From NCBI GenBank assembly GCA_964425135.1, contig CAYRKW010000016.1, positions 1-58,345 on the forward strand: 58,345 nucleotides of DNA, in the 5' to 3' direction. This stretch comes from CAYLLD01 sp964425135 (GTDB lineage Bacteria > Pseudomonadota > Alphaproteobacteria > Rhodobacterales > Rhodobacteraceae). Of the stretch, positions 1 to 8,597 are shown in pieces. The position numbers were made by a program, and so were the translations under genes. Numbering within the stretch: the first letter of the stretch is position 1; the number at the start of each line of letters is the position of its first letter. The notes under the pieces are model-generated. The model saw only the letters and a list, made by a program, of their open reading frames with translations. It did no database searches and was not told the origin of the DNA.

Positions 1-93
1 CGTTTCCAGTTTACATTGAATCCCTTGTTCGCTGCCTCTCGCTTTGCTCGAACGCGAAAAGCGATAAGCGTGCACCTATGAAAACTGGAAACG
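1..93. repeat. Nested inverted repeats at window edge
   Basis: The first 12 bases (CGTTTCCAGTTT) are repeated in inverted form at 82-93, about 70 bases away. A second, nested pair lies inside: TCGCTTT at 39-45 and AAAGCGA at 58-64. The DNA could fold as a long hairpin, or be one end of an element or the 3' structure of a gene left of the window. No gene is visible in 1-116. Confidence 0.45.
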
Positions 94-116
94 CTTGAGG
101 AGCGCACACCGCTTGG

Positions 117-899
117 TCAACTGGCTTTCATCTGCATATTTTCCAGCATTTTCAGCACCATACGGCGCGGCATCAGCGGGGTAATCCATTGCATCATGAT
201 GCTCAGCGAGCGCTGGTTGATCGCCACAAGCTGCCCTTTCATCATCGCGTCATAGCCGAATTTGGCGACTGACGCTGCGGTTGCGCCGTTTTGGGCCGCC
301 AGTTTCGTGCCTTTCAAATCGGCAACATCCGCAAATTCGGTCTCGACATATCCGGGCGCCAGAAGCGTGCAGGTCACGCCTTTGGGGCGCAATTCCTGAT
401 CTATCGCTTGCGAGTAGGAATTCACGAAGGCTTTGGTCGCGAAATACACGGTTTGCATGGGTCCGGGGACAAAGCCGGCAGTGGAGCCGACATTCAATAT
501 CCGGCCCGACCCGCGCGCGGCCATGTCGCGCCCAAACTCATGGGTCAGGGTCATGAGCGCCTTGACATTGAGATCGACCATGGCGTGCTCGTCCTCAAGC
601 GCGCGGTCTGTGTGCAAACCCTGACCGCCGAAGCCTGCGTTGTTGATGAGCACCTCGACCTTAAGTCCGGCGGCAGTGACGGCGTCGTAAAGCTCTTTGG
701 CGTTCTGTCCTGCGCCCAGATCAAGCGCAAAGATGAAGGCGGTGATGTTATATTCGCTTTCCAATTCTGCCTTGAGCGCGGCAAGTGCGGCTTCGCGGCG
801 GGCGGTCAGGATGACATCACCACCTTTGGAGGCGTGGTATCGCGCGAGTTCTTTGCCAATTCCGGCGGATGCGCCTGTCACGAGAGCGATATTGGGCAT
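117..899 (-). CDS. SDR family NAD(P)-dependent oxidoreductase
   Basis: This is a 260-residue classical short-chain dehydrogenase/reductase, a cytosolic NAD(P)-linked oxidoreductase. The nucleotide-binding motif TGASAGIG lies at about residues 8-15, NNAG near 86, the active-site serine region NVGSTAG near 137 and the catalytic YxxxK as YFATK near 153. The start is supported by an AAGGAG ribosome binding site ten bases upstream of the ATG. The C-terminal stretch resembles bacterial SDRs of the DltE-like type that act on lipids or unknown carbonyl compounds, but the substrate cannot be told. It stands alone on the minus strand, with only 46 bases separating it from the alkylation-repair gene upstream, so it may be the last gene of the glmU transcript. 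Confidence 0.9.
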   Translation of the reverse strand: MPNIALVTGASAGIGKELARYHASKGGDVILTARREAALAALKAELESEYNITAFIFALDLGAGQNAKELYDAVTAAGLKVEVLINNAGFGGQGLHTDRALEDEHAMVDLNVKALMTLTHEFGRDMAARGSGRILNVGSTAGFVPGPMQTVYFATKAFVNSYSQAIDQELRPKGVTCTLLAPGYVETEFADVADLKGTKLAAQNGATAASVAKFGYDAMMKGQLVAINQRSLSIMMQWITPLMPRRMVLKMLENMQMKAS

Positions 900-945
900 G
901 GGGTGGGATCTCCTTGATATGTCCCACCTTTATGACCGCCCGATC

Positions 946-1614
946 CTAGCGCAGCAAGCGGGAGGCGTCTTTGCGGGCGAAGGGTTTCATCTGTGCGCCG
1001 TGCTCTGCCAGAAACGCGCGCGCGGCATCGGGGTCGTGTTGCGAGAGGCTTCGGATCCACCAGCTTACCGACTTTTGGATGAACCATTCGGGGTCTTTGG
1101 TGTAATCGCCAGCCCAACCCAGAATACGCTTGCGGGCCGCCGTTTCGATCTCGCTGGGGTGGTTGGATTTGGTAAATGGCAGGGTGAAGACGAGCGCCGC
1201 GCGACGGGTCCACATGTGATCTGAGCGGGTCCAGTTTTCCACCTCATCAAGCCGTGCGGGGTCGGCGGTAATCCGGCGCGCCCCTGCCGCGGCAACATGA
1301 TCTGCAATGGCCCAGGCATCCAGATCGGGCATCCAAGAAAGAATCAGTGCCCAAACCGCGTTATCGGGGCGGATGCGCGCTTGGGTCAGCAGCTTACCAG
1401 CCGCGATCCGGGCCTCGTGGATGTTGCTCTGCCAAAGCGCCCGCGCTGTGGCGAGACGGGTGGGCAGATCCATCTCGCGTCGCCAGTGTTTTGTCAGATC
1501 GTTTAGGACTGGATTTCCCACACCCAGATAAGGGCGTTCCGCCTTGTGATACTGCGCCATTTCCGCTGCTTTTTGCGGGTTTTCGTGAGATTTGATGGCA
1601 GCGAGCGCGTCCAT
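946..1614 (-). CDS. DNA alkylation repair protein, AlkD-like
   Basis: This 222-residue protein fits the AlkD/AlkC-type DNA alkylation repair family, glycosylases built from ALK helical (HEAT-like) repeats that remove N3- and N7-alkylated purines. Support comes from the overall length, the helical Trp-rich character and stretches such as RRAALVFTL and KDPEWFIQKSVSWWIR, which are typical of the family's repeats. The start codon overlaps the glmU stop by four bases (ATGA), so translation is probably coupled to glmU. Pairing a repair gene with a cell-wall precursor gene is probably a lineage operon, not a functional unit. Substrate preference is unknown. Confidence 0.82.
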   Translation of the reverse strand: MDALAAIKSHENPQKAAEMAQYHKAERPYLGVGNPVLNDLTKHWRREMDLPTRLATARALWQSNIHEARIAAGKLLTQARIRPDNAVWALILSWMPDLDAWAIADHVAAAGARRITADPARLDEVENWTRSDHMWTRRAALVFTLPFTKSNHPSEIETAARKRILGWAGDYTKDPEWFIQKSVSWWIRSLSQHDPDAARAFLAEHGAQMKPFARKDASRLLR

Positions 1615-2966
1615 CAGGGACGTTTGCCGGTCGCTTTGATGCTGCGCAGCATTTCCACCAGCTTGGCGCCATAGCCCGACTTGTTGACCTGCTGCGCGCG
1701 GCCCAAGGCAAGATCGCCCGATGGCACCGATTGGGTGATGGTCGAGCCTGCGGCGATGAAGGCGTCATCCTCGATGGTCAACGGGGCCACAAGTGTCGAG
1801 TTTGTGCCGATAAAGGCGCGTTCGCCAATCGTTGTCTGATGCTTGAACACGCCGTCGTAATTGCAGGTCACAACACCTGCGCCCACATTGGTCGCCTTGC
1901 CGATGTCCGCGTTGCCAATGTAGGTGAGATGATTGACTTTCGCGCCATCATGGATGCGCGCGGATTTGATTTCCACGAAATTGCCGATCTTTGCGTCATT
2001 GCCGATCTCAGCGCCGGGGCGCAGACGGGCGTAGGGGCCGACGATTGCGCCAGACGCGACATGGGCGTCTTCGAGGTGCGAGAATGCGCGGATGGTTGCG
2101 CCGCTTTCGATGGTGACGCCCGCGCCAAAGACAACATTGGGGCCGATGGTGACGTCGCGGCCAATGACCGTGTCAAACGCGAGAAACACCGTTTCGGGCG
2201 CGCGCATGGTCGCGCCGTTATCCATCGCTTCGATGCGGGCTTTGTCCTGAAAGAGCGCTTCGGCCTGCGAGAGTTGAACGCGGGAATTGATCCCCAGCGT
2301 TTCGCTTTCATCGCAGGTGACAAGACGGGTCGTGAGCCCGCGTGTGCGCGCGATGCCGACGATATCGGTGAGGTAGTATTCGCCTTGTGCGTTCTGCGGC
2401 GTCACCGCGTCGATCAGGTCGAACAACAGATCGGATTTGGCGGCGAGAATGCCCGAATTGCACAGATCGATTTGCAACTCGCTGGCGCTGGCGTCCTTGG
2501 CCTCGACAATTTTCTCGACCGTATCGCCATCGGTCACGAGCCGCCCGTAAAGCCCCGGATCAGCCGCGTGAAAGCCCAAAACAACGACATCTGCGCCCGC
2601 CTGGCGGGCGGCGACAACGTCACGAAGCGTCTTTTCAGAGATAAATGGCGTATCGCCAAAGAGCACGATGGCATCGCCGTCAAACCCCTTGAGCGCATCG
2701 CGGGCCTGAGCGGCGGCGTGGGCGGTGCCGTTTTGTTCGGTCTGGAGGACGATCTGCGCATCGGGATTGAAGTCTTGCGCGGCCTTGGTCACCGCCTCTG
2801 CGCCATGTCCTGCAACGACAATCACATGCTCCGGTTCAATCGATTGTCCGGTGCGCATCGCATGGTGCAACATAGGCGCGCCTGCCAGTTTGTGGAGAAC
2901 TTTTGGCAGATCGGACTTCATCCGGCTGCCTTTACCAGCGGCGAGAATAATCAGGGCGGCAGACAT
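1614..2966 (-). CDS. glmU: Bifunctional UDP-GlcNAc pyrophosphorylase / GlcN-1-P acetyltransferase
   Basis: GlmU makes UDP-N-acetylglucosamine for peptidoglycan and lipopolysaccharide. The N-terminal uridylyltransferase domain (about 1-225) opens with LAAGKGSRMKSDLPKVLH, the nucleotide-binding loop of the family. The C-terminal acetyltransferase domain (about 250-440) is a left-handed beta helix with hexapeptide repeats and the conserved stretch NFVEIKSARIHDGAKVNHLTY. At 450 residues it has the usual length. It is the first gene of a minus-strand run and overlaps the AlkD-like gene by four bases. Upstream, 138 bases separate it from the divergent gph gene, so promoters for both probably lie there. 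Confidence 0.97.
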   Translation of the reverse strand: MSAALIILAAGKGSRMKSDLPKVLHKLAGAPMLHHAMRTGQSIEPEHVIVVAGHGAEAVTKAAQDFNPDAQIVLQTEQNGTAHAAAQARDALKGFDGDAIVLFGDTPFISEKTLRDVVAARQAGADVVVLGFHAADPGLYGRLVTDGDTVEKIVEAKDASASELQIDLCNSGILAAKSDLLFDLIDAVTPQNAQGEYYLTDIVGIARTRGLTTRLVTCDESETLGINSRVQLSQAEALFQDKARIEAMDNGATMRAPETVFLAFDTVIGRDVTIGPNVVFGAGVTIESGATIRAFSHLEDAHVASGAIVGPYARLRPGAEIGNDAKIGNFVEIKSARIHDGAKVNHLTYIGNADIGKATNVGAGVVTCNYDGVFKHQTTIGERAFIGTNSTLVAPLTIEDDAFIAAGSTITQSVPSGDLALGRAQQVNKSGYGAKLVEMLRSIKATGKRP

Positions 2967-3104
2967 AACGCGATACTCCGGTGCAACTTGAAAACAGGCT
3001 GGGGTGATAACAGGCAGGGCATGCTTTCGCCAAGGGAATTTACGCGACCTTGATTAAGAGCTAGGGGCTGTCGTGACATTTTTGCGAAGAAAGGCAGGCA
3101 TAAG

Positions 3105-3776
3105 GTGACACGCACGGTAATTTTCGATCTCGATGGGACGCTTGCCGATACCAGCGCTGACCTGATTGATGCGGCCAACGCTTGTTTTAAAGCAGATGGG
3201 CTGCCCGCCATTCTCGACTACACCAAACACGCGGCGGTTGCTTTTGGCGGCGGGCGGGCGATGCTGATGAAAGGGTCAGAGTTGCTGGAGCAGGGCTGGG
3301 ACGAGTCGGATGTGCGGCGGCATTATCCGCGCCTTTTGGAGTATTACGGCGAAAACATCGACCGCCACACAACGATTTATGATGGTGTGGAGGAGGCGCT
3401 GGATGAATTGAGCGCGCGGGGCTGGGTTTTGGGCGTATGCACCAACAAGCCAAGCGGGTTGGCGGAGACCTTGTTGCAAAAGCTGAATTTGCGCGACCGG
3501 TTCGCGTCGATGATCGGGGCTGACACGCTGCCGGTGCGCAAACCGGACCCAAAGCCACTTTTCGCAGCGATTGATGGGGCGGGCGGTGATCGTGCGCGCT
3601 CGGTCCTTATCGGCGATACGATCACTGACGCGAAAACCGGGGAAAATGCGGAAATTCCGGTTGTTCTGGTGGCCTTCGGGCCGGAAGGAGAGGCGGTGGA
3701 ACGCTTCGATCCTGCGGCGCTTTTGGAGCATTACAGCGACTTGCCGGACCTGTTGGACGCAATGATTGCCAAGTGA
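3105..3776 (+). CDS. gph: Phosphoglycolate phosphatase-like HAD hydrolase
   Basis: This 223-residue HAD-superfamily phosphatase most resembles phosphoglycolate phosphatase, which removes 2-phosphoglycolate formed during DNA repair or oxygenase reactions. Motif I is FDLDGTLADT near residue 6, motif II the threonine in VCTNKPSG near 115, and motif IV IGDTITDAKTGENAEI near 166. The start is GTG, preceded by the purine-rich stretch AGGCAGGCATAAG. It is divergent from glmU. HAD phosphatases of this shape often have broad specificity, so the exact substrate is an inference. Confidence 0.87.
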   Translation: MTRTVIFDLDGTLADTSADLIDAANACFKADGLPAILDYTKHAAVAFGGGRAMLMKGSELLEQGWDESDVRRHYPRLLEYYGENIDRHTTIYDGVEEALDELSARGWVLGVCTNKPSGLAETLLQKLNLRDRFASMIGADTLPVRKPDPKPLFAAIDGAGGDRARSVLIGDTITDAKTGENAEIPVVLVAFGPEGEAVERFDPAALLEHYSDLPDLLDAMIAK

Positions 3777-3876
3777 TGTAAGCAGGGCGCAGATCGCGCA
3801 AGGCGCGGGGTGGCGGCTTGTTTCAGGGGTAAATACGTGATTTTCGTAGATTTGCAGAGAAGAAAGGCGCGATCTG

Positions 3877-4314
3877 ATGGCCAAAACTGTTCTGATCATG
3901 AACGGACCCAATCTTAACATGCTTGGCAAGCGCGAGCCGGAGATTTACGGGTCGGATACGCTGGATGATGTGATCGCGCAGTGCGCCAAGCTGGGCGGTG
4001 AGCTGGGCCTTGCGATCAGGGATGTTCAGTCAAATGCTGAGCATGTGCTGATCGACGCCATTCACGACGCGCGCGGCAAAATTGATGCGCTGATTATCAA
4101 TCCGGGCGCGTTCACCCACACCTCGATTGCGCTGCATGATGCGTTGGTGATGCTGGAATGCCCGATTTTTGAAGTGCATATTTCCAACATCCATGCGCGT
4201 GAGCCGTTTCGTCATCACTCCTATGTCTCGCCGATTGCGAGCGGTGTGGTCATGGGCTGCGGTGTTGAGGGCTATGCGATGGCGCTGCGCCGTGCAGCCT
4301 CGGTGATCGGCTGA
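3877..4314 (+). CDS. aroQ: Type II 3-dehydroquinate dehydratase
   Basis: AroQ converts 3-dehydroquinate to 3-dehydroshikimate in the shikimate pathway. The 145-residue length is normal for the dodecameric type II enzyme. Its signature regions are all present: NGPNLNMLGKREPEIYG at the N-terminus with the active-site tyrosine, NPGAFTHTSIALHDA in the middle, EVHISNIHAREPFRHHSY with the catalytic histidine, and SGVVMGCGVEGY near the end. An AAAGGCG ribosome binding site precedes the ATG. The next gene starts on the base after the stop codon, so the two are probably co-transcribed. Confidence 0.97.
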   Translation: MAKTVLIMNGPNLNMLGKREPEIYGSDTLDDVIAQCAKLGGELGLAIRDVQSNAEHVLIDAIHDARGKIDALIINPGAFTHTSIALHDALVMLECPIFEVHISNIHAREPFRHHSYVSPIASGVVMGCGVEGYAMALRRAASVIG

Positions 4315-5442
4315 ATGATGGATATTGCGCCTTTTGCAGTTGAGCAATGGATGGACGCGTGGGAGACGCGGTGCGAGCTAAATCTCGCGGAAACCTGTGT
4401 TCACAGTCTGAGCCTTTCGGAGGTGATGACAATCGCTGGGAAAAACTCGGATGATCTTTCACAGATCCTAGAGCGACCCATGACTTATGGCGAGATACGC
4501 GGGTCGGAGCGGCTGTTGAGCGCGATTTCAGCGCTTTATGCGACGCAAAGCGATGCGAATGTCATTGTGACCCACGGCACGATTGGCGCGAATATGCTGG
4601 TGCATAAGACGCTGGTCTCGCGCGGGGATCGGGTCGTGGCGGTGGTGCCGACATATCAGCAGCATTATTCGATCCCTGCGAGTATCGGCGCGGATGTGCA
4701 TTGCGTGAAACTGCGGGCGGAGGACAATTATCTGCCTGATCTTGATGCACTTCGCGATGCGGTGACAGCGGATACGGTGTTGATAGCGCTCAACAATCCC
4801 AACAATCCAACCGGAGCGCTGATGAATCGCGCGATGCTCGAAGAGATTGCCCAGATCGCGCGGGAGGTGGATGCGTGGATATTGTGCGACGAGGTCTATC
4901 GCGGTCTTGATCAGAGTGGTGATGGTGTGACGGCCTCAATCGCAGACATCTACGAAAAAGGCATTTCGACGGCGAGCATGTCGAAAGCCTATTCGCTTGC
5001 GGGGCTGCGTTTGGGCTGGATCGTGGGGCCAGAGCAGGTGATCGAAGCGGTTTCGATCCATCGCGATTATGATACGATTTCGGTGGGTCAGATTGACGAT
5101 TATTTCGCAACCATGGCGCTTGAGAACAGCGGGCGGGTGCTGGAGCGGAGCCAGTCGATAACGCGGGCTAATCTTGCGGTGCTTGAGCGTTGGATGGAGA
5201 CCCAACCTCGGCTTTCATGGGTGAAGCCGCGATCAGGGACGACGACGCTGCTGTCTTATGAAGCGCAAATAAGCTCACACGCTTTTTGTGTCGGGCTGAT
5301 GGAGCAAACCGGCGTGCTGTTCACACCCGGTTCGGCTTTCGATATGGAAGGGACCGTTCGCATCGGCTTTGCGAATGCGCCTGATGCGCTGCAAGACGGG
5401 TTGCCGCGCGTTTCGGATTATCTGGCGGGATTGCCCGCTTAG
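4315..5442 (+). CDS. PLP-dependent aminotransferase, class I/II fold
   Basis: This 375-residue pyridoxal-phosphate enzyme has the class I/II aminotransferase layout. NNPNNPTG lies near residue 160, the cofactor-contacting CDEVYRGL near 191, and the Schiff-base lysine in SMSKAYSLAGLRLGW near 223. The N-terminal part (YGEIRGSERL) and overall length recall the capreomycidine-synthase/VioD side of the family, but I cannot name the amino acid substrate. It follows aroQ with no gap, suggesting one transcript. Its stop overlaps the stop of the convergent sorting-signal gene by three bases, which leaves no room for a terminator. Confidence 0.87.
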   Translation: MMDIAPFAVEQWMDAWETRCELNLAETCVHSLSLSEVMTIAGKNSDDLSQILERPMTYGEIRGSERLLSAISALYATQSDANVIVTHGTIGANMLVHKTLVSRGDRVVAVVPTYQQHYSIPASIGADVHCVKLRAEDNYLPDLDALRDAVTADTVLIALNNPNNPTGALMNRAMLEEIAQIAREVDAWILCDEVYRGLDQSGDGVTASIADIYEKGISTASMSKAYSLAGLRLGWIVGPEQVIEAVSIHRDYDTISVGQIDDYFATMALENSGRVLERSQSITRANLAVLERWMETQPRLSWVKPRSGTTTLLSYEAQISSHAFCVGLMEQTGVLFTPGSAFDMEGTVRIGFANAPDALQDGLPRVSDYLAGLPA

Positions 5443-6281
5443 GACAGCTTGCGACGTCGGCCTGCGAAGGCCAAAGCGCCGAACCCAAATACGATAAGCG
5501 GCAGGGCGGCGGGAACTGGCACGACCGTTGGTGGTACTGGCATGATCGGATCAGGATCAACCGGATCGGGTGTGCCCGGACCTGGATTGGGACGGGGGGT
5601 TGGCGTGGCATTCCCCAGATCAACGGTTGGGGATGAGCCGATGTCGATCAGTGATCCGTCAACACCCAAAGTGAAGTCGTAAAAGTTGTCGTTTGGTGTG
5701 AAATCGTCGACGGCGAATGCCAATTCGTTCGATGATTCTACGCTTTCCAGAAATTGTGCGAGCAGGGCGGGATTGTCGGAATAGAAAAAGCCGGTGTCGA
5801 GTTCGTCGTTTGAAAAGCCGAAATCAGTGGCAGCAAGTGCGTTGCCCTGGGCATCGGTGCGCTGCGTCTGAGCGCCGCTCCAGAAACCGAAATCAAGGCC
5901 GTTGACCAGCAGGCTGTTGGCGCCGCCATCGTCAAAGTCGCCTGCAGCGGTATCGCCGTCTTCGAGGGTGAACCGGAATGCCACTTCAGAAAGTGAGCCG
6001 TCCAATTCGTCCAGAATGACTGGGTCAAATCCTGTTTGAATCCCGACAATCAGCGGGTTTACGTCCTGGCCGGAAAAGCCTCTGTATAGCTCGGTTGCCG
6101 CAAGCTGAGCGACCACGCGCGCGCCATTCGTGCCGATGAAGTCGGTCACGATACCGCCGATGGTCGATATCTGAGATGGCAACAAACCTGCGCTTGTTGG
6201 TGATGTGTCAGTAAAGGTTGAAGCACTTACGCTGCTTGAGCCAATCGCGCAGAACAGCGCGGCAGATAACGCGTATTTCAT
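5439..6281 (-). CDS. Secreted protein with VPLPA/PEP-CTERM-type sorting signal
   Basis: An approximately 280-residue exported protein of unknown function. The N-terminus MKYALSAALFCAIGSSSVSA is a signal peptide. The mature part is acidic and Asp/Gly/Asn-rich, followed by a Pro-rich linker (PTPRPNPGPGTPDPVDPDP). The last 30 residues are a tripartite tail: VPVPAALPL, a hydrophobic helix, then GRRRK. This is the layout of VPLPA/PEP-CTERM signals recognised by exosortases. The chosen ATG at 6281 has GGGGCGAG just upstream. An ATG at 6293 with AGGAAA ten bases upstream is equally possible and adds four residues. No exosortase gene is in the window. Confidence 0.75.
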   Translation of the reverse strand: MKYALSAALFCAIGSSSVSASTFTDTSPTSAGLLPSQISTIGGIVTDFIGTNGARVVAQLAATELYRGFSGQDVNPLIVGIQTGFDPVILDELDGSLSEVAFRFTLEDGDTAAGDFDDGGANSLLVNGLDFGFWSGAQTQRTDAQGNALAATDFGFSNDELDTGFFYSDNPALLAQFLESVESSNELAFAVDDFTPNDNFYDFTLGVDGSLIDIGSSPTVDLGNATPTPRPNPGPGTPDPVDPDPIMPVPPTVVPVPAALPLIVFGFGALAFAGRRRKLS

Positions 6282-6650
6282 GTCTCGCCCCATCACGTGT
6301 GTTTTCCTGAGCTTTACGATGCAGAAAATTGCGGAGCAAACAAGGATTGGGTGAAGATCGAACAAATTTCAGTCTGAACTGTGACCTAGAAGCCGTTGTT
6401 TCACTTGAGTATTTTGTGGAATGGAGTTCGCAAGGCTAGATATTGTGTCCAAATCTGCGGCTGCGGCCATATGTGATTTTCGCAAATAATTCCAAATATT
6501 CGCGAAGGGACGGCCACGGTGTTCAACAGGGCTCGTTATGGTTCAAACCGATAGGATCGGGCATTAGCCTTGCAATTTTGAGGTAAAGACGCCATCTAAG
6601 CGCCGGTAGCCCTGACGGATCAGGGCGATGACAACCTATTAGGAGACCGC
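6282..6650. other. 369-base intergenic region with infA leader
   Basis: No gene is visible here. The left part holds the start region of the minus-strand sorting-signal gene, the right part the leader of infA. A GCCCTGA-CGGA-TCAGGGC hairpin (6609-6626) lies 24 bases before the infA start codon. A GGTTCAAA stretch near 6540 recalls a tRNA T-loop but no cloverleaf forms around it. Confidence 0.5.
6609..6626 (+). promoter_or_regulatory. Hairpin in infA leader
   Basis: A perfect 7-bp stem (GCCCTGA/TCAGGGC) with a CGGA loop ends 24 bases before the infA ATG and 15 bases before its AGGAG ribosome binding site. It has no following T-run, so it is not an ordinary terminator. It could stabilise the mRNA or tune initiation. 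That role is inferred only from position. Confidence 0.4.
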
Positions 6651-6869
6651 ATGGCCAAGGAAGAACTGCTCGAATTCCCTGGTGTCGTGAAGGAGCTTCT
6701 GCCGAACGCGACATTTTTGGTAGAACTCGAGAACGGCCATACGATCAATGCTCACATGGCAGGCAAGATGCGCAAAAACCGCATCCGTGTTCTGGCAGGT
6801 GATAAGGTACAGGTGGAAATGACGCCCTATGATTTGACCAAAGGGCGTATCAACTACCGGTTCAAATAG
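6651..6869 (+). CDS. infA: Translation initiation factor IF-1
   Basis: IF-1 is a single OB-fold protein that binds the ribosomal A site during initiation. The 72 residues match the family length exactly, and the sequence carries the hallmark stretches FPGVVKELLPNATFLVEL, HMAGKMRKNRIRVLAGD and TKGRINYRFK. A strong AGGAG site precedes the ATG. The gene is separated from maf and RNase E/G, its usual roseobacter neighbours, by a minus-strand serine hydrolase gene whose stop lies only three bases away. Confidence 0.98.
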   Translation: MAKEELLEFPGVVKELLPNATFLVELENGHTINAHMAGKMRKNRIRVLAGDKVQVEMTPYDLTKGRINYRFK

Positions 6870-6872
6870 CGC

Positions 6873-7892
6873 TCACTGCTGGTGGGTTTTGGTCCACAAA
6901 ATCCCATCAAGCTCATTCGCCTCACCATCAAACGCGTGGAAATCGTAGTTTGTTGAGACGGTGTAGCCGTTGCCATATTTTGCGAAATAGGCGCCGAATG
7001 AGCTGTTGATGCGGCCTTTCCAGCGCCAACTGCCTATGTGCCAATAGTTGAACTTGAGCGGCGCGGTCGGGCGCAGGAAAACGCCTGACGCGTAGCGGCG
7101 TTGGTTGCCTGCGCTTGAGCTTGGGACTGCAACGCGCGGATCTTGCCCGAAAATCTTGTTGTCAGCGAGATAAGCGTCGGCAAATTTCATGTAGTCGCGC
7201 GAGGATATCTCCCAACCGCCCCAGGAGGACATGACAGTCCAGTCATCTGCGAGTTTGGCGGTTGTGATGCCAATCGGCGCAAGCAAGACCTCTTTGCAAT
7301 AGGTCTCGTAATCAGCGCCGCTCACGGCCTCGATCGCAAGGCCAAGTGCCAGAAAATTCGCGTTGGCGTAGGTGTAGGGTGCTTTGCCCGGATCGCCTGT
7401 GAGCGTTTCGGCAGAAAACTTGGACAATTGCCACGGCTTGTTTTCCTTGGCGAATGTGCGCAGCACTTCGAGCTTGGTGTGATAGCGGCTGTCGATGCCG
7501 CTGGTTTGCGCGAGCAGGTGTTTGACAGCGATATCGGCAAAGCGAGGATCTTTCGGGGCGTTTTTGGCCAGTAGATCAGGAAGCAATTCGCCCAACGTGA
7601 TGTCGAGCGAGGTGCCTGCCGCCTCAAACGCCTTGATCGTGCAAAATCCGGTAATCGCCTTTGACAGGCTTGCGACCGGGGCAGGGTCATCCGGGCCGCG
7701 ATTGATACCATCACTGGCGATCTCTTCGCCATTGTATGAAATCGAGATCGCCCCGCCCTTGATGTTGTGTTTTGCCATCCACTCGTGCCACCCGTCGATG
7801 GTGTTTTGCGCAATTACGTCCTGTGGTGACTTGGCAAGTGAGATGTTCGGCGCGGCGCAGATCAATGCAAGAAAAACAACGAGAAAACGCAT
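6873..7892 (-). CDS. Secreted serine hydrolase, beta-lactamase/PBP4* fold
   Basis: This 339-residue protein belongs to the class C beta-lactamase-related serine hydrolases (esterase EstB, D-aminopeptidase and similar). The nucleophile motif SxxK appears as SLSK near residue 88 and the YxN motif as YAN in PYTYANANF. A signal peptide (MRFLVVFLALICAAPNISLA) places it in the periplasm. The start at 7892 is preferred because GGGGGAAG precedes it and the signal peptide begins there. The longer reading from 7937 adds 15 residues with no signal character. Substrate is unknown, with peptidoglycan peptides or esters as candidates. It sits between infA and maf on the opposite strand, possibly a later insertion into that cluster. 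Confidence 0.82.
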   Translation of the reverse strand: MRFLVVFLALICAAPNISLAKSPQDVIAQNTIDGWHEWMAKHNIKGGAISISYNGEEIASDGINRGPDDPAPVASLSKAITGFCTIKAFEAAGTSLDITLGELLPDLLAKNAPKDPRFADIAVKHLLAQTSGIDSRYHTKLEVLRTFAKENKPWQLSKFSAETLTGDPGKAPYTYANANFLALGLAIEAVSGADYETYCKEVLLAPIGITTAKLADDWTVMSSWGGWEISSRDYMKFADAYLADNKIFGQDPRVAVPSSSAGNQRRYASGVFLRPTAPLKFNYWHIGSWRWKGRINSSFGAYFAKYGNGYTVSTNYDFHAFDGEANELDGILWTKTHQQ

Positions 7893-7988
7893 AACTTCCC
7901 CCAAATTGAAATCTGTGTGTAGGGTATTTAAGCGCATTCAACAGAAGATGTGTAGGGCTTTGGCTTGACGCGCGGGGCTGCTTGACGC

Positions 7989-8597
7989 ATGGCGCAATGC
8001 ATGGACGAGACACAAGCACCGCGCCTGATCCTGGGATCTGGATCGCCGAGACGGCTGGAGATACTGGCGGTATTGGGGATCACGCCCGATGCGGTTACGC
8101 CGCCCGATATTGATGAGACGCCTCAAAAAGCTGAATTGCCGCGCCCTTATTGCATGCGCATGGCGCGCGAAAAGGCGCTGGCGGTGAACGCGGCGGCGGG
8201 GGATCTGGTTCTATCGGCAGATACGACCGTTGCGGCGGGGCGGCGGATTTTGGGCAAGCCGGAAGATGAGGCAGAGGCGGTGGCGTTTCTGCGCCTTTTG
8301 TCCGGGCGGCGGCATCGCGTGATCACTGCGCTAGCCATTCGAAAAGACGCGCAGGTTTGGGCGGCGGATGTCGTGACGGCGGTGAAAATGAAGCGTCTGT
8401 CAGATGCAGAGATTTCCGCTTACATCCGTTCTGGCGAGTGGCAGGGCAAGGCGGGGGGCTACACGATCCAGGGGCGCGGGGGGGCGTTTATCCCGTGGAT
8501 TTCCGGCTCGCACACTGCGGTTATGGGGCTGCCGATTGATCAGACGTATAAACTGTTGCGCGCGGCGGGCTATCCATTGGACGTGGACGCGCCGTGA
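7989..8597 (+). CDS. maf: Maf/YceF nucleotide pyrophosphatase
   Basis: Maf proteins hydrolyse non-canonical or modified nucleoside triphosphates to monophosphates and can slow septum formation. The 202-residue protein opens with LILGSGSPRRLEIL (phosphate-binding loop) and has SADTTVAAGRRILGKPED in the middle and YTIQGRGGAFI late, all family signatures. Two ATGs (7989 and 8001) could serve as start. The stop overlaps the GTG start of the RNase gene by four bases, which indicates coupling. The pairing of maf with a short RNase E/G gene is common in Rhodobacterales. Confidence 0.95.
   Translation: MAQCMDETQAPRLILGSGSPRRLEILAVLGITPDAVTPPDIDETPQKAELPRPYCMRMAREKALAVNAAAGDLVLSADTTVAAGRRILGKPEDEAEAVAFLRLLSGRRHRVITALAIRKDAQVWAADVVTAVKMKRLSDAEISAYIRSGEWQGKAGGYTIQGRGGAFIPWISGSHTAVMGLPIDQTYKLLRAAGYPLDVDAP

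Noticed and set aside
1731..3053. Long plus-strand open frame of 440 codons opposite glmU
   Set aside because: Its codons mirror the wobble bias of glmU and the product resembles no family; it is an antisense shadow.
6530..6600. tRNA-like GGTTCAAA stretch before infA
   Set aside because: No acceptor, D or anticodon stem can be drawn around it.
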